From positions 7,180-71,179 of the forward strand of contig CAJUQA010000015.1 of assembly GCA_910588375.1 (NCBI GenBank): a DNA stretch of 64,000 nucleotides, in the 5' to 3' direction. A program made the position numbers and the translations under genes. The notes beneath the pieces were generated by a model. The model did no database searches and was not told where the DNA came from. It was given only the letters and a program-made list of their open reading frames with translations. Positions 7,813 through 16,487 of the stretch are shown here, one piece after another. Source of the DNA: an uncultured Odoribacter sp. (GTDB lineage: Bacteria > Bacteroidota > Bacteroidia > Bacteroidales > Marinifilaceae). The stretch's first letter is position 1. Every line of letters begins with the position of its first letter.

Positions 7813-9186
7813 TCAAAGAAGCGCAGAAAGAAAACTGCCCATTCTTTTCTGAAGTTGGGCAGGCGAACAGGTAAAATGATTGACAAGAATCGTAAAAACA
7901 AGCACCTCTCCGTCATTTCGGGTAAGGTAACCGGACAAACAGCGCACGCCGGTAAAAGAACCTGTTTTAGCCCGCAATTTATTTTTCAATGCCGGATTGG
8001 CGGCAAGATAAGCATTCAGTCCGGCATCCGTCCCGGCCAAAGGCAAAGAAGCGACAAAATTCCACCCCAACTCCTTGTAAGCCCAAAGCAAAACATCACT
8101 AAACACTTCAGCCGGAACAGCATTCACAACCGACAACCCGCAAGCATCCCGCAGCAGGATACCGGACGTATCTACGCCTATTTCCTGTAACATGGAACAA
8201 CAACGTGTCGGAAAATTTCCTCCCGTCACCAAATTCCCCAATGCTTCCGCAAACAAATTGACACTCTTTTTATTCGTCACCCGCACAATTTCTTTCAGCG
8301 TCGGCGAAGCAAAAACCGCCAATTCCCGTTCCTCCGTCTCGGGCAAAACGGCCTTCTCCAGCACAATCCTATGCTGTTTCAATTTCTCCTCCAGCTCTTT
8401 CAAAAAACATTCCGCAGGATGATGCATCGCCCCTTTGATACGATACAATTTCCGATGCTGTGGCAAACTCCCCATCACATGCATCTCCCGGCTATACGGT
8501 CCTCCATATATCCAGGCATCATCCGCGCTTCCCGTTCCGGCAACCACCTCATTCACAAAACTGACACCCGGCTGCTCCGGCTCCACGGAGAGCAATTCGG
8601 CTTTCTCTCCGGCTTGTCCGGTACGAAAACCTAAATAATACGTATTGTCCTTGTAATTAAACGGGAAACAGGCAGCCCCGTAATAATTGGAAATATCCTC
8701 CCACAACCACGAACCCGGCAACTCAGCCTCATCGCCACCTTCAACTCTTATACATCCTTGTATTTTCCGTATTCCCTGCTGCCGGATAATTTCCACCAAA
8801 CGGTCCAGAAAAACATACTCCGGAAAATAACGGGAATCCGGACAAGGATCGCCTTGAGAGCGAATAACAATATCTCCCTGCAAAATCCCATTCTCTATCT
8901 TTCCCGTCATTGCCACCTTCGTCGAATAACGGAAATCACTCCCTTTCGTCTTCAACGACAATATCGTCGGCAACAATTTACACACAGAGGCGGGTTGCAA
9001 AGACTTATCGCCGGCATACTCCGCCACCGTCCTGCCATCCTTCAGCGACTTCACAGAAATCCCGACCACCGCATGCTGCAACTCCGGACTCTGCAATAAT
9101 CGCTGCAACGCTACCTCCGGCTGCGCCTCCACGTCAACAATGAAGCCCCAAAAACACCATACCCACAAAATCAGGAACTTCCTCAT
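7813..9186 (-). CDS. dacB: D-alanyl-D-alanine carboxypeptidase/endopeptidase (PBP4, peptidase S13)
   Basis: 457 residues. A Sec signal peptide is followed by a cleavage site near VEA-QP (residue 21/22). The three penicillin-binding motifs are present: S67-V-C-K70, SVN near 305, and KTG near 408 (RAKTGSFTG). Family role: trimming and cutting of peptidoglycan cross-links in the periplasm. The start is 4 bp from the end of xseB, so it is probably cotranscribed with xseAB. The stop is close to the bidirectional terminator at 7770-7804. Confidence 0.93.
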   Translation of the reverse strand: MRKFLILWVWCFWGFIVDVEAQPEVALQRLLQSPELQHAVVGISVKSLKDGRTVAEYAGDKSLQPASVCKLLPTILSLKTKGSDFRYSTKVAMTGKIENGILQGDIVIRSQGDPCPDSRYFPEYVFLDRLVEIIRQQGIRKIQGCIRVEGGDEAELPGSWLWEDISNYYGAACFPFNYKDNTYYLGFRTGQAGEKAELLSVEPEQPGVSFVNEVVAGTGSADDAWIYGGPYSREMHVMGSLPQHRKLYRIKGAMHHPAECFLKELEEKLKQHRIVLEKAVLPETEERELAVFASPTLKEIVRVTNKKSVNLFAEALGNLVTGGNFPTRCCSMLQEIGVDTSGILLRDACGLSVVNAVPAEVFSDVLLWAYKELGWNFVASLPLAGTDAGLNAYLAANPALKNKLRAKTGSFTGVRCLSGYLTRNDGEVLVFTILVNHFTCSPAQLQKRMGSFLSALL

Positions 9187-9189
9187 ACA

Positions 9190-9390
9190 CTATTCCTCTT
9201 CCATCGTTTTCAGAATATTTTCCACTTCCTCCTCCGTATCGTGCAACTTCGCTTTGCAAAAAGCTATCAATTCCGATACCCGCTTCACCTTCACGGCCAA
9301 CTCATCCACATCCAGCTTATTTTCTTCCAGACAGGCTACAATCTGCTCGATTTCAGCCATAGCCTCCTTATAACTCAGTTTCTCCTTCAT
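9190..9390 (-). CDS. xseB: Exodeoxyribonuclease VII small subunit
   Basis: A 66-residue helical protein with the family pattern (SYKEAMAEIEQIVACLEENK near the start, then a second heptad-rich helix). Several copies bind one XseA to form the single-strand-specific exonuclease VII. It lies 31 bp downstream of xseA, as expected for the partner subunit. The Glu-rich tail after residue 50 is normal. Confidence 0.93.
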   Translation of the reverse strand: MKEKLSYKEAMAEIEQIVACLEENKLDVDELAVKVKRVSELIAFCKAKLHDTEEEVENILKTMEEE

Positions 9391-9421
9391 TCTGCTCTCT
9401 CTTTATTGAAATATTTATTAT

Positions 9422-10783
9422 TTACTCTGCCACACTTCTCACCTGGCCGTCAGCCAACAACGTCTCCAGCACATCCCCTGCTTTCACGTCTTTTGCCGAA
9501 CGGACGGCCTTCCCGTTCAGCCGGGTAATGGAATAGCCCCTTTCCAACACATTCTTCGGATCCACATACTTCACCTTCGTCTCCGCCAATTCCAACACAT
9601 GCCGGTCTTTCTCAAACCTAACCTCACACTGCCGCTTTATCCTCTCCGCATAGCCCTGCATAGCCGAACTACTCCGATTAAAACCCTGTTCCACCCTGTT
9701 CTTCAACCGGGCACAGATAGCTCCGAACTTTCCCCGATGATTCAGCACAAACAACCGGGCTGCCTGTTCCGACTTATGGGAATACAACCGCAAACGGTTT
9801 GTATGACTGTCCAGCATCTGCTGCGTCATAGATTTCAAATCCACCGCCAACACCTGCTGACGGTTCTTTTCCCGCACAATCAAATCATTGGCTTCCGCCA
9901 GAAAATCCTCCTTCAATTCCTCCAGCCGGACTTCAAACTCCTGGAATCTCTCAATAAGAAAAGCAGCGGCAGCCGTCGGAGTTTTCACCCGCACAAACGC
10001 CACCCGGTCCACAATCGTTTCGTCCCGTTCATGCCCGATACCGGCAATCACCGGCAAAGGAAACTGCGCCACATTTGCCGCCATATCGTAAGTATCAAAA
10101 CTCCCCAAATCCGCCTGTGCACCGCCTCCCCGGATAATCACCACCACATCGAACAACTCCTCGTACTCATAAATCCGGTCCAAAGCCGCAATCACCGACT
10201 CCGTCGTCCTCTCCCCCTGCATCACAGCAGGAAACAATTTCACATGAAACTTATACCCATAGGAATTATTTTGCAACTGGTCGAGGAAATCCCCCAGTCC
10301 GGCGGCAGTCGGAGAAGAAATGACCGCCACATTCTTAGGCAAAAGAGGCAATTCCAGATTCCGGTTCATATCTATAATACCCTCCTCCTCCAAGTGCCCG
10401 ATAATCTCCCGTCTCTTCCGCTCAATGTCCCCGATGGTAAACGTCGGGTCAATATCCTTTATATTCAGCGAAAAGCCATACAGTTCATGAAACACCACCT
10501 CCGCCTGTATCAACACCTTCATCCCTTTTTCCAGGTGTCTTCCCGTCGTCGTCTCAAAATAAGGCTTCAACATACGATACGTGAACGACCAGATTGTCCC
10601 TTTCGCTACTGCCACCGGATTCTCCTCCCCCGCATGCTTATCCACCAACTCCAGATAACAGTGTCCGGAGCGGTTCTCCAACACGGAAGCAATCTCCGCC
10701 GCAATCCAAAGCGGTTCGGCAAACTGCTCTTTCAACACCTGCCGCACCCGGTGATTCAAATCAAACAAAGAAATAAAATCCAT
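9422..10783 (-). CDS. xseA: Exodeoxyribonuclease VII large subunit
   Basis: 453 residues. An N-terminal OB-fold for single-stranded DNA (about 1-100) is followed by the catalytic domain with the conserved stretch GIGHERDETIVDRVAFVRVK and then KTPTAAA (about 247-275), a long coiled coil, and a C-terminal RGYSITR element. With XseB it degrades single-stranded DNA from both ends in mismatch and damage processing. It lies between the MORN-repeat gene (9 bp upstream) and xseB in one minus-strand operon. Confidence 0.96.
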   Translation of the reverse strand: MDFISLFDLNHRVRQVLKEQFAEPLWIAAEIASVLENRSGHCYLELVDKHAGEENPVAVAKGTIWSFTYRMLKPYFETTTGRHLEKGMKVLIQAEVVFHELYGFSLNIKDIDPTFTIGDIERKRREIIGHLEEEGIIDMNRNLELPLLPKNVAVISSPTAAGLGDFLDQLQNNSYGYKFHVKLFPAVMQGERTTESVIAALDRIYEYEELFDVVVIIRGGGAQADLGSFDTYDMAANVAQFPLPVIAGIGHERDETIVDRVAFVRVKTPTAAAAFLIERFQEFEVRLEELKEDFLAEANDLIVREKNRQQVLAVDLKSMTQQMLDSHTNRLRLYSHKSEQAARLFVLNHRGKFGAICARLKNRVEQGFNRSSSAMQGYAERIKRQCEVRFEKDRHVLELAETKVKYVDPKNVLERGYSITRLNGKAVRSAKDVKAGDVLETLLADGQVRSVAE

Positions 10784-10792
10784 ACTCCCCCG

Positions 10793-11563
10793 TCAATTGT
10801 CTATAATCTGGAGATACACTTCCGGCTCGTCCGTAAAATTAGCCGGGTCAATGATTTTCTTTACGTCATTTTCCAAGCGACGTATCTGCGCGTCCTCCTG
10901 CAAATCGTCCTCCTGCTGACTTTCCGAAACACCCTCCTTATACATCCGCTCCCGTACCAGTTTCCCTGTCTCGTCATAATACCGCCACACGCCCTCTTTC
11001 ACATTATTGCGATACTCTCCCTCCACACTCTTTTTCCCCTCATAACCATACGCCCGCAAAGCCCCCTGCAACTTCCCTGCAACAAAAGAAGTCTCAAACT
11101 TCAACTGCCCGTTATCATAAAACACCTTCCACGCTCCATCCAATACCCCGGCCTTCCAGGTCTTGCTTTCCGCAACCTCACCGTTGGCATAATACTTAAA
11201 CGACGTCCCGTCCAGCTTGTCTTCGCGATACTCCTCCCGCGTCAGCAACCGTTCCCCTTTCCGGTATTCCCATACACCCGTTTTCTTCCGGTTCAGGTAC
11301 TTCCCCGAAGAAGTAAACTCACCGTTTTTACTGTAAATCACAGCCGTTGTCTCTTCCCCGTCATAATTCAGCCGGGCTTTCATCTGCCCCGAGGGATAAT
11401 ACTGCACCACCTCGCCGACAGGCTGTTTCCCGACAAAATAACCTTTATAACGCAACGTCCCGTCCGGATAATAACTTTCTTTCAATTCCCCTTGCTGCGC
11501 ATGGGCTGCCAGAGAACAACAGAGCAACCCGACCGACAACCATCCATATACATCCAATCGCAT
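10793..11563 (-). CDS. Exported YwqK/MORN-repeat protein
   Basis: 256 residues with a Sec signal peptide (LLCCSLAAHAQ, cleavage near residue 22). About seven repeats of ~22 residues follow, with the pattern G-x-x-x-x-Y-Y-x-x-G-x-x-K, as in the MORN_2/YwqK family. That family is often labelled toxin-antitoxin antitoxin, but no toxin is adjacent and the signal peptide argues against such a role. The C-terminus is acidic. It lies between engB and xseA with 9-11 bp gaps. Function unknown; probably an envelope protein. Confidence 0.7.
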   Translation of the reverse strand: MRLDVYGWLSVGLLCCSLAAHAQQGELKESYYPDGTLRYKGYFVGKQPVGEVVQYYPSGQMKARLNYDGEETTAVIYSKNGEFTSSGKYLNRKKTGVWEYRKGERLLTREEYREDKLDGTSFKYYANGEVAESKTWKAGVLDGAWKVFYDNGQLKFETSFVAGKLQGALRAYGYEGKKSVEGEYRNNVKEGVWRYYDETGKLVRERMYKEGVSESQQEDDLQEDAQIRRLENDVKKIIDPANFTDEPEVYLQIIDN

Positions 11564-11574
11564 AACTTAACCTC

Positions 11575-12177
11575 CTATAGCTGAACCGTACGATTCAATT
11601 CGTCAATATAATCCAACACTTCCTCCCGGCCGAAACGCTTTTCGGAAGAAGTCACAAAAGCCAACGGCGTAGTCTCCCAGCTATCCAGCATCACCCGGTG
11701 ATACTCATCGATACATTTCGCCCGCTGCGTAGCTGTCAATTTGTCCGCCTTCGTAAACACCATCACAAAAGGCACCCCGTTCTCCCCCAACCACTCCATA
11801 AACTCCAAGTCAATCTGCAACGGCTCATGCCGGCTGTCCACCAACACAAACAGACAAATCAGATTCTCCCGTTTCAGGATATAATCCCGGATCAGCTTCT
11901 CAAATCCTCCCCGCTGAGCCTTCGACGTCCGGGCATAACCATACCCCGGCAAGTCCACCATATACCACTCCCCGTTTATCAGGAAATGGTTTATCAACTG
12001 GGTCTTTCCCGGCTTAGCCGCCGTCTTGGCCAAATCCTTCCGGTTGGCAAGCATATTAATCAACGACGACTTACCGACATTCGACCGGCCGATAAACGCA
12101 TACTCATGCCTATCCGGTGCCGGACACTTCTTTACGTCCGGGCTACTCACAACAAATTCCGCTTTTCTTACCTCCAT
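11575..12177 (-). CDS. engB: Ribosome biogenesis GTPase YihA/YsxC
   Basis: 200 residues. TrmE-Era-EngA-EngB-Septin-like GTPase motifs in order: G1 GRSNVGKSSL (about 31-40), G3 DLPGYG, G4 FTKADKL, G5 TSSEKRFG. It assists late assembly of the 50S subunit. It is the first gene of the minus-strand operon engB-MORN-xseA-xseB-dacB, with its own consensus promoter at 12206-12234. Confidence 0.95.
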   Translation of the reverse strand: MEVRKAEFVVSSPDVKKCPAPDRHEYAFIGRSNVGKSSLINMLANRKDLAKTAAKPGKTQLINHFLINGEWYMVDLPGYGYARTSKAQRGGFEKLIRDYILKRENLICLFVLVDSRHEPLQIDLEFMEWLGENGVPFVMVFTKADKLTATQRAKCIDEYHRVMLDSWETTPLAFVTSSEKRFGREEVLDYIDELNRTVQL

Positions 12178-12205
12178 CCTCTTGCATTTTGAAATTATTC
12201 ACCCA

Positions 12206-12234
12206 CAAAGATAAAAAAATCTCCCCTTTTCAAA
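12206..12234 (-). promoter_or_regulatory. Promoter of the engB operon
   Basis: On the minus strand: TTTG (12231-12234), 17-nt spacer, TATCTTTG (12206-12213), matching the Bacteroides sigma-ABfr pattern TTTG/TAnnTTTG. The -7 box lies about 29 nt upstream of the engB ATG at 12177. Confidence 0.7.
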
Positions 12235-12552
12235 GTAATCCAACCATATACACAAGCAAACATAAAATATCGGGAATTATAACCGGAAGACTTAACCTCT
12301 ACGGGACAAACCTTGTCTTTCCTTACCTACAGAAATAGAGAATTATCGGAAAATACAGTTACTCCAACCCCGTAATCAGAAGAGCACTTTGTCTTGTTTT
12401 GTAAAAATCTGATAAATAGTGATTTATTTTTCTATCCAGCATATTTTGTCCGTTTTTCCAAGATTTTCAAGTCCCATACATTATCTCCAAAAGGAAGAAA
12501 ACCTCCCCTTTCAACCTTTTTCAACCCTTCAACTCTTTCTACCTTTTATCAA
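12235..12552. other. Non-coding gap between engB and the ATPase gene
   Basis: AT-rich, with no credible ORF. At 12481-12548 it holds one arm of the degenerate TTCAAC-rich element that recurs near gene ends in this window (see 51583-51663 and 63717-63818). Nothing else recognised. Confidence 0.5.
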
Positions 12553-13872
12553 TTACATATCCTCCATCGACAAACCCTTGTAAATGATTGAATATCCATT
12601 GAACTCCCCCGTGGCACGCAGAAAAACAGCCGCTTTCTCCTCCAACACTTCCCTATCGATATTTCCGGCTTTACGCTTCACCTCAAAAAACGCTGCCTCC
12701 CCTTCCAACTCATTCTCGGCGACGAGGTCAATCTCGTTTTCTCCCTTGCGGTCCCACCAGCTTCCGATACGGGTATAGCGGTGCTCCCCTATCAACACAC
12801 GCTTAAAATAGCGTTCCAGCATAAGCCCGCTGAAAGTCTCGTAATCGCGATTGACGATAGTCTTTACACTCTCATAATTCTCGATTTCGAGCATATAGCT
12901 GTACTTATAAATAAAACGGAACCAAAACGTGAAAAAATTGTCTTCTATCGTATAGCGCACATTCTTCGTAGAACTTTTCTCAAACAACGGCTGTTTTTTA
13001 GTAATAACCTCATACTCCTTTTCCAGCTTGGTAAGATAACCGCCAATCTCCCTCCCGACAATACTTTCAATCTCCGAGCGTGAAGTCTTCCCCCGGGCAA
13101 TGGCGGAGAGTATAGAAAAATAAACACCGTAATCCTTGCCAAACTCCTCGATAAGAATCGCCTTGCCTTCCCCCAAAAAGATAGAATCGGCCTTGATAAT
13201 CTGATGGAGCATCTTCGCCTTGGTCGTTGCCCCCGCATCCACAAGCAATTGGACATACTTCGCCACTCCGCCCGTAAACGAATACAACGCCAACAGGTCT
13301 TCGGCCGTATAGCCGTGATTATACTCCGACAGGATTTCTTTCAACACGGCGGGAGCAAACGGACGTACGGTCATAAAACGCGTCTGGCGGTTATACAGCG
13401 GTTCCTTCTTATCCTTGAATATCTTGGTCATCATGGAATAGATAGAGCCGCAGACAATCAGATTCATCCGGGCTTTCGGGCTATACATATCCCAAATGCG
13501 CTGCATATCACTGTAAACCGACTTATTCACGCGGAAAAACTCCTGAAACTCATCAATAAAAAGCGTCATGGGCTGCTCGACAGAGAGTTTCATCAAGTAC
13601 TCAAATATTTCGGCAAAACGTTCTGCTTTGCCCACCGTCGGAACCCCCAGCTTATTCTCAATTTCGAGCCGATAATCCTCACACAGTTCCCCCTCGGCCT
13701 TACGGCCAACGAAGAAATAGAGTATCGGTTCATCCTCATACGCCTTCCATACCAGCGCCGTCTTTCCGATACGGCGGCGTCCCGTAACCACCGTAAACTG
13801 GGCATTCTCTTTTGCCATACTGCGGATTTCGCGTAGCGAGGCGATTTCTTCCGCTCTATCGAAAAATCTCAT
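12553..13872 (-). CDS. AAA+ ATPase with C-terminal DUF234 (PD-(D/E)XK-like) domain
   Basis: 439 residues. N-terminal archaeal-type AAA ATPase: Walker A VVTGRRRIGKTALV (about 28-41) and Walker B TLFIDEFQEF (about 105-114). A winged-helix-like middle follows. The C-terminal DUF234 region contains ENEIDLVAEN...AAFFEVKRK, a D-x(n)-E-x-K nuclease-like signature. The cellular role is unknown; such proteins are widespread single genes in Bacteroidales and archaea. It stands alone, with its own consensus promoter and two palindromes placed at the expected transcription start, suggesting tight repression. Confidence 0.8.
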   Translation of the reverse strand: MRFFDRAEEIASLREIRSMAKENAQFTVVTGRRRIGKTALVWKAYEDEPILYFFVGRKAEGELCEDYRLEIENKLGVPTVGKAERFAEIFEYLMKLSVEQPMTLFIDEFQEFFRVNKSVYSDMQRIWDMYSPKARMNLIVCGSIYSMMTKIFKDKKEPLYNRQTRFMTVRPFAPAVLKEILSEYNHGYTAEDLLALYSFTGGVAKYVQLLVDAGATTKAKMLHQIIKADSIFLGEGKAILIEEFGKDYGVYFSILSAIARGKTSRSEIESIVGREIGGYLTKLEKEYEVITKKQPLFEKSSTKNVRYTIEDNFFTFWFRFIYKYSYMLEIENYESVKTIVNRDYETFSGLMLERYFKRVLIGEHRYTRIGSWWDRKGENEIDLVAENELEGEAAFFEVKRKAGNIDREVLEEKAAVFLRATGEFNGYSIIYKGLSMEDM

Positions 13873-13893
13873 ATTCCAGATTATTTAAAAGTT

Positions 13894-13924
13894 CCGAAAC
13901 AGCCGTTTCGGAAACAGCTGTTTC
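13894..13924. promoter_or_regulatory. Tandem operator-like palindromes in front of the ATPase gene
   Basis: GAAACAGCCGTTTC (13896-13909, extended by CC/GG on its flanks) and GAAACAGCTGTTTC (13911-13924, a perfect palindrome) are spaced by exactly 15 bp. They lie between the -7 box and the start codon at 13872, covering the predicted transcription start, so a bound repressor would block transcription. Confidence 0.65.
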
Positions 13925-13931
13925 TCTACCG

Positions 13932-13962
13932 CAAAAATAAAGCGGATTTTCCGAACAGCAAA
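13932..13962 (-). promoter_or_regulatory. Promoter of the DUF234 ATPase gene
   Basis: Minus strand: TTTG (13959-13962), 19-nt spacer, TATTTTTG (13932-13939). This is a full match to the Bacteroides consensus, 60 nt upstream of the ATG. Confidence 0.75.
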
Positions 13963-14152
13963 ACATTCGTGGAGATTTTGGCAGCAGCAGTCTTTAGCAA
14001 AGGATACGAAAAAAGGGACAGTCTAACAACAAAGCACACTTCATTCGTAAACAGCCCCTTTTTTATTCATACTGCTAAAAAGAATAGCCAAAAGCTTATA
14101 AATAATCCCGTTATAACTGCCTAATAGTATTTTGACTATTATATCTACAATA

Positions 14153-15435
14153 CTATTTCACGCCCAACTGAAAAATCATTGAAACCATATCATAATCATT
14201 CTTTACCACGACCTTCAAGTCAGAACCATCCCAACTTTCAGGCACAGATTCCAATATTAACGAATCCGTAGTAGCTCCTCTCACTGCTGGAAAACTAAAA
14301 CTATCATCCACCAATAAAGACCATGCACCATTTACTTTACGATACCATTCATAAGATAACGGTGCTACCCCCATTGCTCTTACAGCAAAATAAACATCCT
14401 TTCCAGGGGCAATATTTCTCGGATTTTTGGAATGACTCACAATCATCAAATCATAAGCCTTCAATCGTACATATCGACTACATACCTCCTCACAAGCTTC
14501 ATCACAATACCCGCACACCTTCACCATTATATCCTCCTCCTGAAATTCAGGAATCCATGTTAGCACACACGTATCACTTTCCGACTCAAAATTCCCTTCT
14601 GAAAATTCCAAACCGTCAATTGTCCATTTATAATGTCCATTTTCAATATCATACCCTTCTGGTGAAGACAACACGGCACGTAAGGCGATTTTCTGACCAC
14701 GACAATACCAACCATCAATTTTATTTGTCGGGTCTGTATCCGGGATAATTCCCTCATCCATTATCAAATCAGCCGTAATATCAAAACACCCTTTCACTCC
14801 TAACTGAAAAACTATTGAAGCCGTATCATAATTATTCTTTACCACTACTTTCAATTCAGAAGCATCCCAACTTTTAGGCACAGATTCCAATATTAACGAA
14901 TCCGTAGTAGCTCCTCTCACTGCTGGAAAACTAAAACTATCATCCACCAATAAAGACCATGCACCATTTACTTTACGATACCATTCATAAGATAACGGTG
15001 CTACCCCCATTGCTCTTACAGCAAAATAAACATCCTTTCCAGGAGCAATATTTCTCGGATTTTGGGAATGACTCACAATCTTCGGTTTTGTATCCCAATC
15101 ATAAGCCTTTAGACGTACATATTGACTACATACTTCATCACAAGCTCCATCACAATACCCGCATACCTTCACCACTATATCCTCTTCCTGAAATTCAGGA
15201 ATCCATTTCAGCACGCAAGTATCAGTCTCTAACTCAAAATGCTCTTCCGACAATTTCAAACCGTCAATTGTCCATTTATAATGTCCATTTTCAATATCAT
15301 ACCCTTCTGGTGAAGACAATACGGCACGCAAGACAATTTGCTGACCACGACAATACCAACCATCAATTTTACTTGTCGGATCTGTGTCCGGAACAAGCCC
15401 ATCTTCCATAAATAAGGCAATTTCAGCATCAAAAC
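14153..15435 (-). repeat. ~636-bp tandem duplication inside the lipoprotein gene
   Basis: 14153-14790 and 14791-15435 are direct copies. A stretch of over 150 bp starting near 14240 recurs at about 14879 with almost no change. One copy has a short in-frame insertion (residues DTKP) relative to the other. Recombination between the copies would change the module number. Confidence 0.85.
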
Positions 15436-16369
15436 ATTCTCCAGTATCTGTTTTTTGAGCATACTGATTAATGTACAACGTATCAGACAATACGCTATTT
15501 TTAGCATTTATAGAAATAACAGCATTCCTATTATAACCACTTTCATTTTTTTCTACTAAAAACAATATTTTATCCGTCCGTGAACTCCTGTTTTTCAATT
15601 GAGTAACCCATAAAATCGTCTCTGGAATATAAATTTCATAATCAATATTTGTCCTTAATTCAACAATAATAATCCCACCTTCCATAGAAAGTTCATAACT
15701 ATCCTCCATTAGGATCAATTGTTCCTTGAATTCCGACTGATAGACCCAAACGGTGTCACTCAGAGAATTGCCCGAAAAAACGATATAACCTGACCGACTC
15801 TGATTTTTTTCATTCTTTGAAATCGTAAAATCGTAACTCCTCGTTGTTACAGCACGGGTATTCGGAGAGGAAATTATCCACGATTGAAACTCCTCCGGTA
15901 TCGTCACCTCATAAGTTATGTTACTTTTTATCTCAATGGAAATTCTCTCCCCTTCTTGCTCCACCTCGAATTTATCCTTACTTAATATGATGGCATTTTT
16001 TCCTTTCTGTGTCACCCCCAATACCTCCGTCTTATCGCCCGCCTTGACGGTCAGGTTCGTATTGCGATCCTCCATGCCGCTGTATTTGTCAGTCATCACA
16101 GTAACAGTCGAATTACCCATTCCACTACAAAAGTCCGTCTCACACCAATCGTCACCGTTTTCTATAGTCCAATCACCGCTGCAAGAGACCATAAACGTCT
16201 TTTTCCCTCCTGTCGCCTCAAATACAATATCTGAAACAGAAAGTTCCAATGTCACATCTTTCGAAACATTTGGTTTCTTCGAATCATCACCCTCCACATC
16301 GGAGTCGCTAAAACATCCTGCAAACAATATTAAAGACAGAATCAAATAAAATATCTTTTTCATAATCAT
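14153..16369 (-). CDS. BACON-domain lipoprotein with duplicated Ig-like module
   Basis: 738 residues. The lipoprotein signal ends in LILFAGC, followed by an Asp/Ser/Gly-rich linker. BACON-like domains cover about residues 40-310; the first two closely match the lipoprotein at 3494-5383 (shared runs such as DRNTNLTVKAGDKT and SGYIVFSGNS). The rest is a ~210-residue module present twice (about 310-525 and 526-738), each with a Cys-rich part (CGYCDGACDEVC) and an Ig-like part (IAPGKDVYFAVRAMG). It takes the position of the FGE domain of the paralogue. It is downstream of DUF4469 with a 118-bp repeat-filled gap, and probably depends on invertible promoter 3. The gene is more A/T-rich than the flanking housekeeping genes. 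Confidence 0.78.
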   Translation of the reverse strand: MIMKKIFYLILSLILFAGCFSDSDVEGDDSKKPNVSKDVTLELSVSDIVFEATGGKKTFMVSCSGDWTIENGDDWCETDFCSGMGNSTVTVMTDKYSGMEDRNTNLTVKAGDKTEVLGVTQKGKNAIILSKDKFEVEQEGERISIEIKSNITYEVTIPEEFQSWIISSPNTRAVTTRSYDFTISKNEKNQSRSGYIVFSGNSLSDTVWVYQSEFKEQLILMEDSYELSMEGGIIIVELRTNIDYEIYIPETILWVTQLKNRSSRTDKILFLVEKNESGYNRNAVISINAKNSVLSDTLYINQYAQKTDTGECFDAEIALFMEDGLVPDTDPTSKIDGWYCRGQQIVLRAVLSSPEGYDIENGHYKWTIDGLKLSEEHFELETDTCVLKWIPEFQEEDIVVKVCGYCDGACDEVCSQYVRLKAYDWDTKPKIVSHSQNPRNIAPGKDVYFAVRAMGVAPLSYEWYRKVNGAWSLLVDDSFSFPAVRGATTDSLILESVPKSWDASELKVVVKNNYDTASIVFQLGVKGCFDITADLIMDEGIIPDTDPTNKIDGWYCRGQKIALRAVLSSPEGYDIENGHYKWTIDGLEFSEGNFESESDTCVLTWIPEFQEEDIMVKVCGYCDEACEEVCSRYVRLKAYDLMIVSHSKNPRNIAPGKDVYFAVRAMGVAPLSYEWYRKVNGAWSLLVDDSFSFPAVRGATTDSLILESVPESWDGSDLKVVVKNDYDMVSMIFQLGVK

Positions 16370-16395
16370 TCTTTAAGTTATTCTTATCCTTATCA

Positions 16396-16476
16396 CTACG
16401 AGCGTAGGAGGGTGTCTCCTACGCTCTGAGGGGAAAGGGTCCTACGCCCGTAGGGGATAGTCCACTACGGACGTAG
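16396..16476. repeat. Four-copy 23-bp tandem palindrome array
   Basis: Palindromes CTACGAGCGTAG (16396), CTACGCTCTGAG (16419, imperfect), CTACGCCCGTAG (16442) and CTACGGACGTAG (16465) start exactly 23 bp apart. The centres vary while the arms are kept, as for hairpins under pairing constraint. The array lies in the gap between DUF4469 and the lipoprotein gene, inside the predicted transcript. A role in mRNA processing or stability, or a minisatellite, is possible. Confidence 0.8.
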
Positions 16477-16487
16477 GGGACACTACC

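Noticed and set aside
10793..11563. Antitoxin of a toxin-antitoxin pair (YwqK label)
   Set aside because: A signal peptide and the absence of an adjacent toxin gene make this label unlikely.
9599..11584. 661-residue plus-strand ORF
   Set aside because: Antisense shadow of xseA and the MORN gene: low-complexity His/Arg/Pro/Gln composition and no domain.
16396..16476. Possible CRISPR or rho-independent terminator
   Set aside because: The period is only 23 bp with no spacers, and no T-run follows; better described as a palindromic tandem repeat.
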